In this document: positions 63,984-64,000 of the stretch, piece after piece
Layout of the letters: the number at the start of each line of letters is the position of its first letter
How positions within the stretch are numbered: the stretch's first letter is position 1
Assembly: GCA_015698305.1 (NCBI GenBank)
Contig: CP048620.1
Span: 313,885-377,884 of the forward strand
Length of the DNA: 64,000 bases
Reading direction: 5' to 3'
Source: Candidatus Nitrohelix vancouverensis
Lineage (GTDB): Bacteria > Nitrospinota > Nitrospinia > Nitrospinales > VA-1
The notes under the pieces: generated by a model
What the model was told of the DNA's origin: nothing
The model's input: the letters and a program-made list of their open reading frames with translations, nothing else
The model's database searches: none
Made by a program: the position numbers and the translations under genes

Positions 63984-64000
63984 GCTTGTTCCCCGGCGCT

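Overview
The window is chromosomal DNA from a Gram-negative bacterium. It carries outer-membrane proteins (a TonB-dependent receptor and a TPR protein with a β-barrel-like tail ending in Phe), several lipoproteins with a clear lipobox, a CXXCH cytochrome, MreB, and many membrane-bound sensor kinases. The lineage cannot be fixed from the sequence alone. The mix of ammonium-sensing kinase, B12-type radical SAM enzymes, c-type cytochrome and truncated haemoglobin would suit an environmental, possibly marine, nitrogen-cycling bacterium, but that is only an impression.

Layout. 1-1379: the 3' part of a very repetitive protein. 1531-9704: a TPR/β-barrel protein, then a signalling array (CHASE2 adenylate cyclase, a hybrid kinase with a cyclic-nucleotide-binding domain, a PAS kinase, a lone receiver). 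9715-12440: small housekeeping and unknown genes with a monohaem cytochrome c. 12605-12794: tRNA-Asp and tRNA-Val with a clear promoter and terminator. 13084-16108: PilZ-like protein, GAF-GAF-degenerate-GGDEF protein and mreB. 16160-20406: Fe-S and thiol-redox genes (zinc ribbon, 2Fe-2S ferredoxin, JAMM protease, 4Fe-4S ferredoxin, NFU scaffold, TlpA-like thioredoxin, and an unusual sulfatase-modifying-factor/CcdA fusion). 20531-25680: lipoprotein, LysM/M23 envelope protein, apt, mnmG and a BtuF-like protein. 25791-29456: two tandem B12-binding radical SAM paralogues. 29771-32929: an ammonium transporter fused to a hybrid histidine kinase, bracketed by a 22-bp direct repeat. 33148-39845: Mrr-like nuclease, SDR, moaB, phosphohexomutase, isoaspartyl peptidase and unknowns.

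The accessory part is 39993-52214. A 9.4-kb integrative element sits in tRNA-Thr(CGT), bounded by 50-bp direct repeats at 40023-40072 and 49459-49508. It carries a HhH-GPD glycosylase, a C5 cytosine methyltransferase overlapping a HaeII-like nuclease, a SIR2-domain protein, a primase-helicase, an excisionase-like protein and a tyrosine integrase. Just outside its right end is an AT-rich two-gene unit: a reverse transcriptase overlapping by 4 bp a PD-(D/E)XK nuclease of the RecB/Cas4 type. Two strong hairpins lie in the 355-bp leader. This is the best candidate for a little-described (probably anti-phage) system in the window.

After 52422 the chromosome resumes with a chalcone-isomerase-like protein, two paralogous coiled-coil stress proteins separated by decayed copies of the first gene's tail, a MaoC-type hydratase, a TonB receptor/YfiR-like/hybrid kinase operon, a large chemoreceptor, and a divergent pair of an Rrf2 regulator and a group III truncated haemoglobin with a candidate operator between them.
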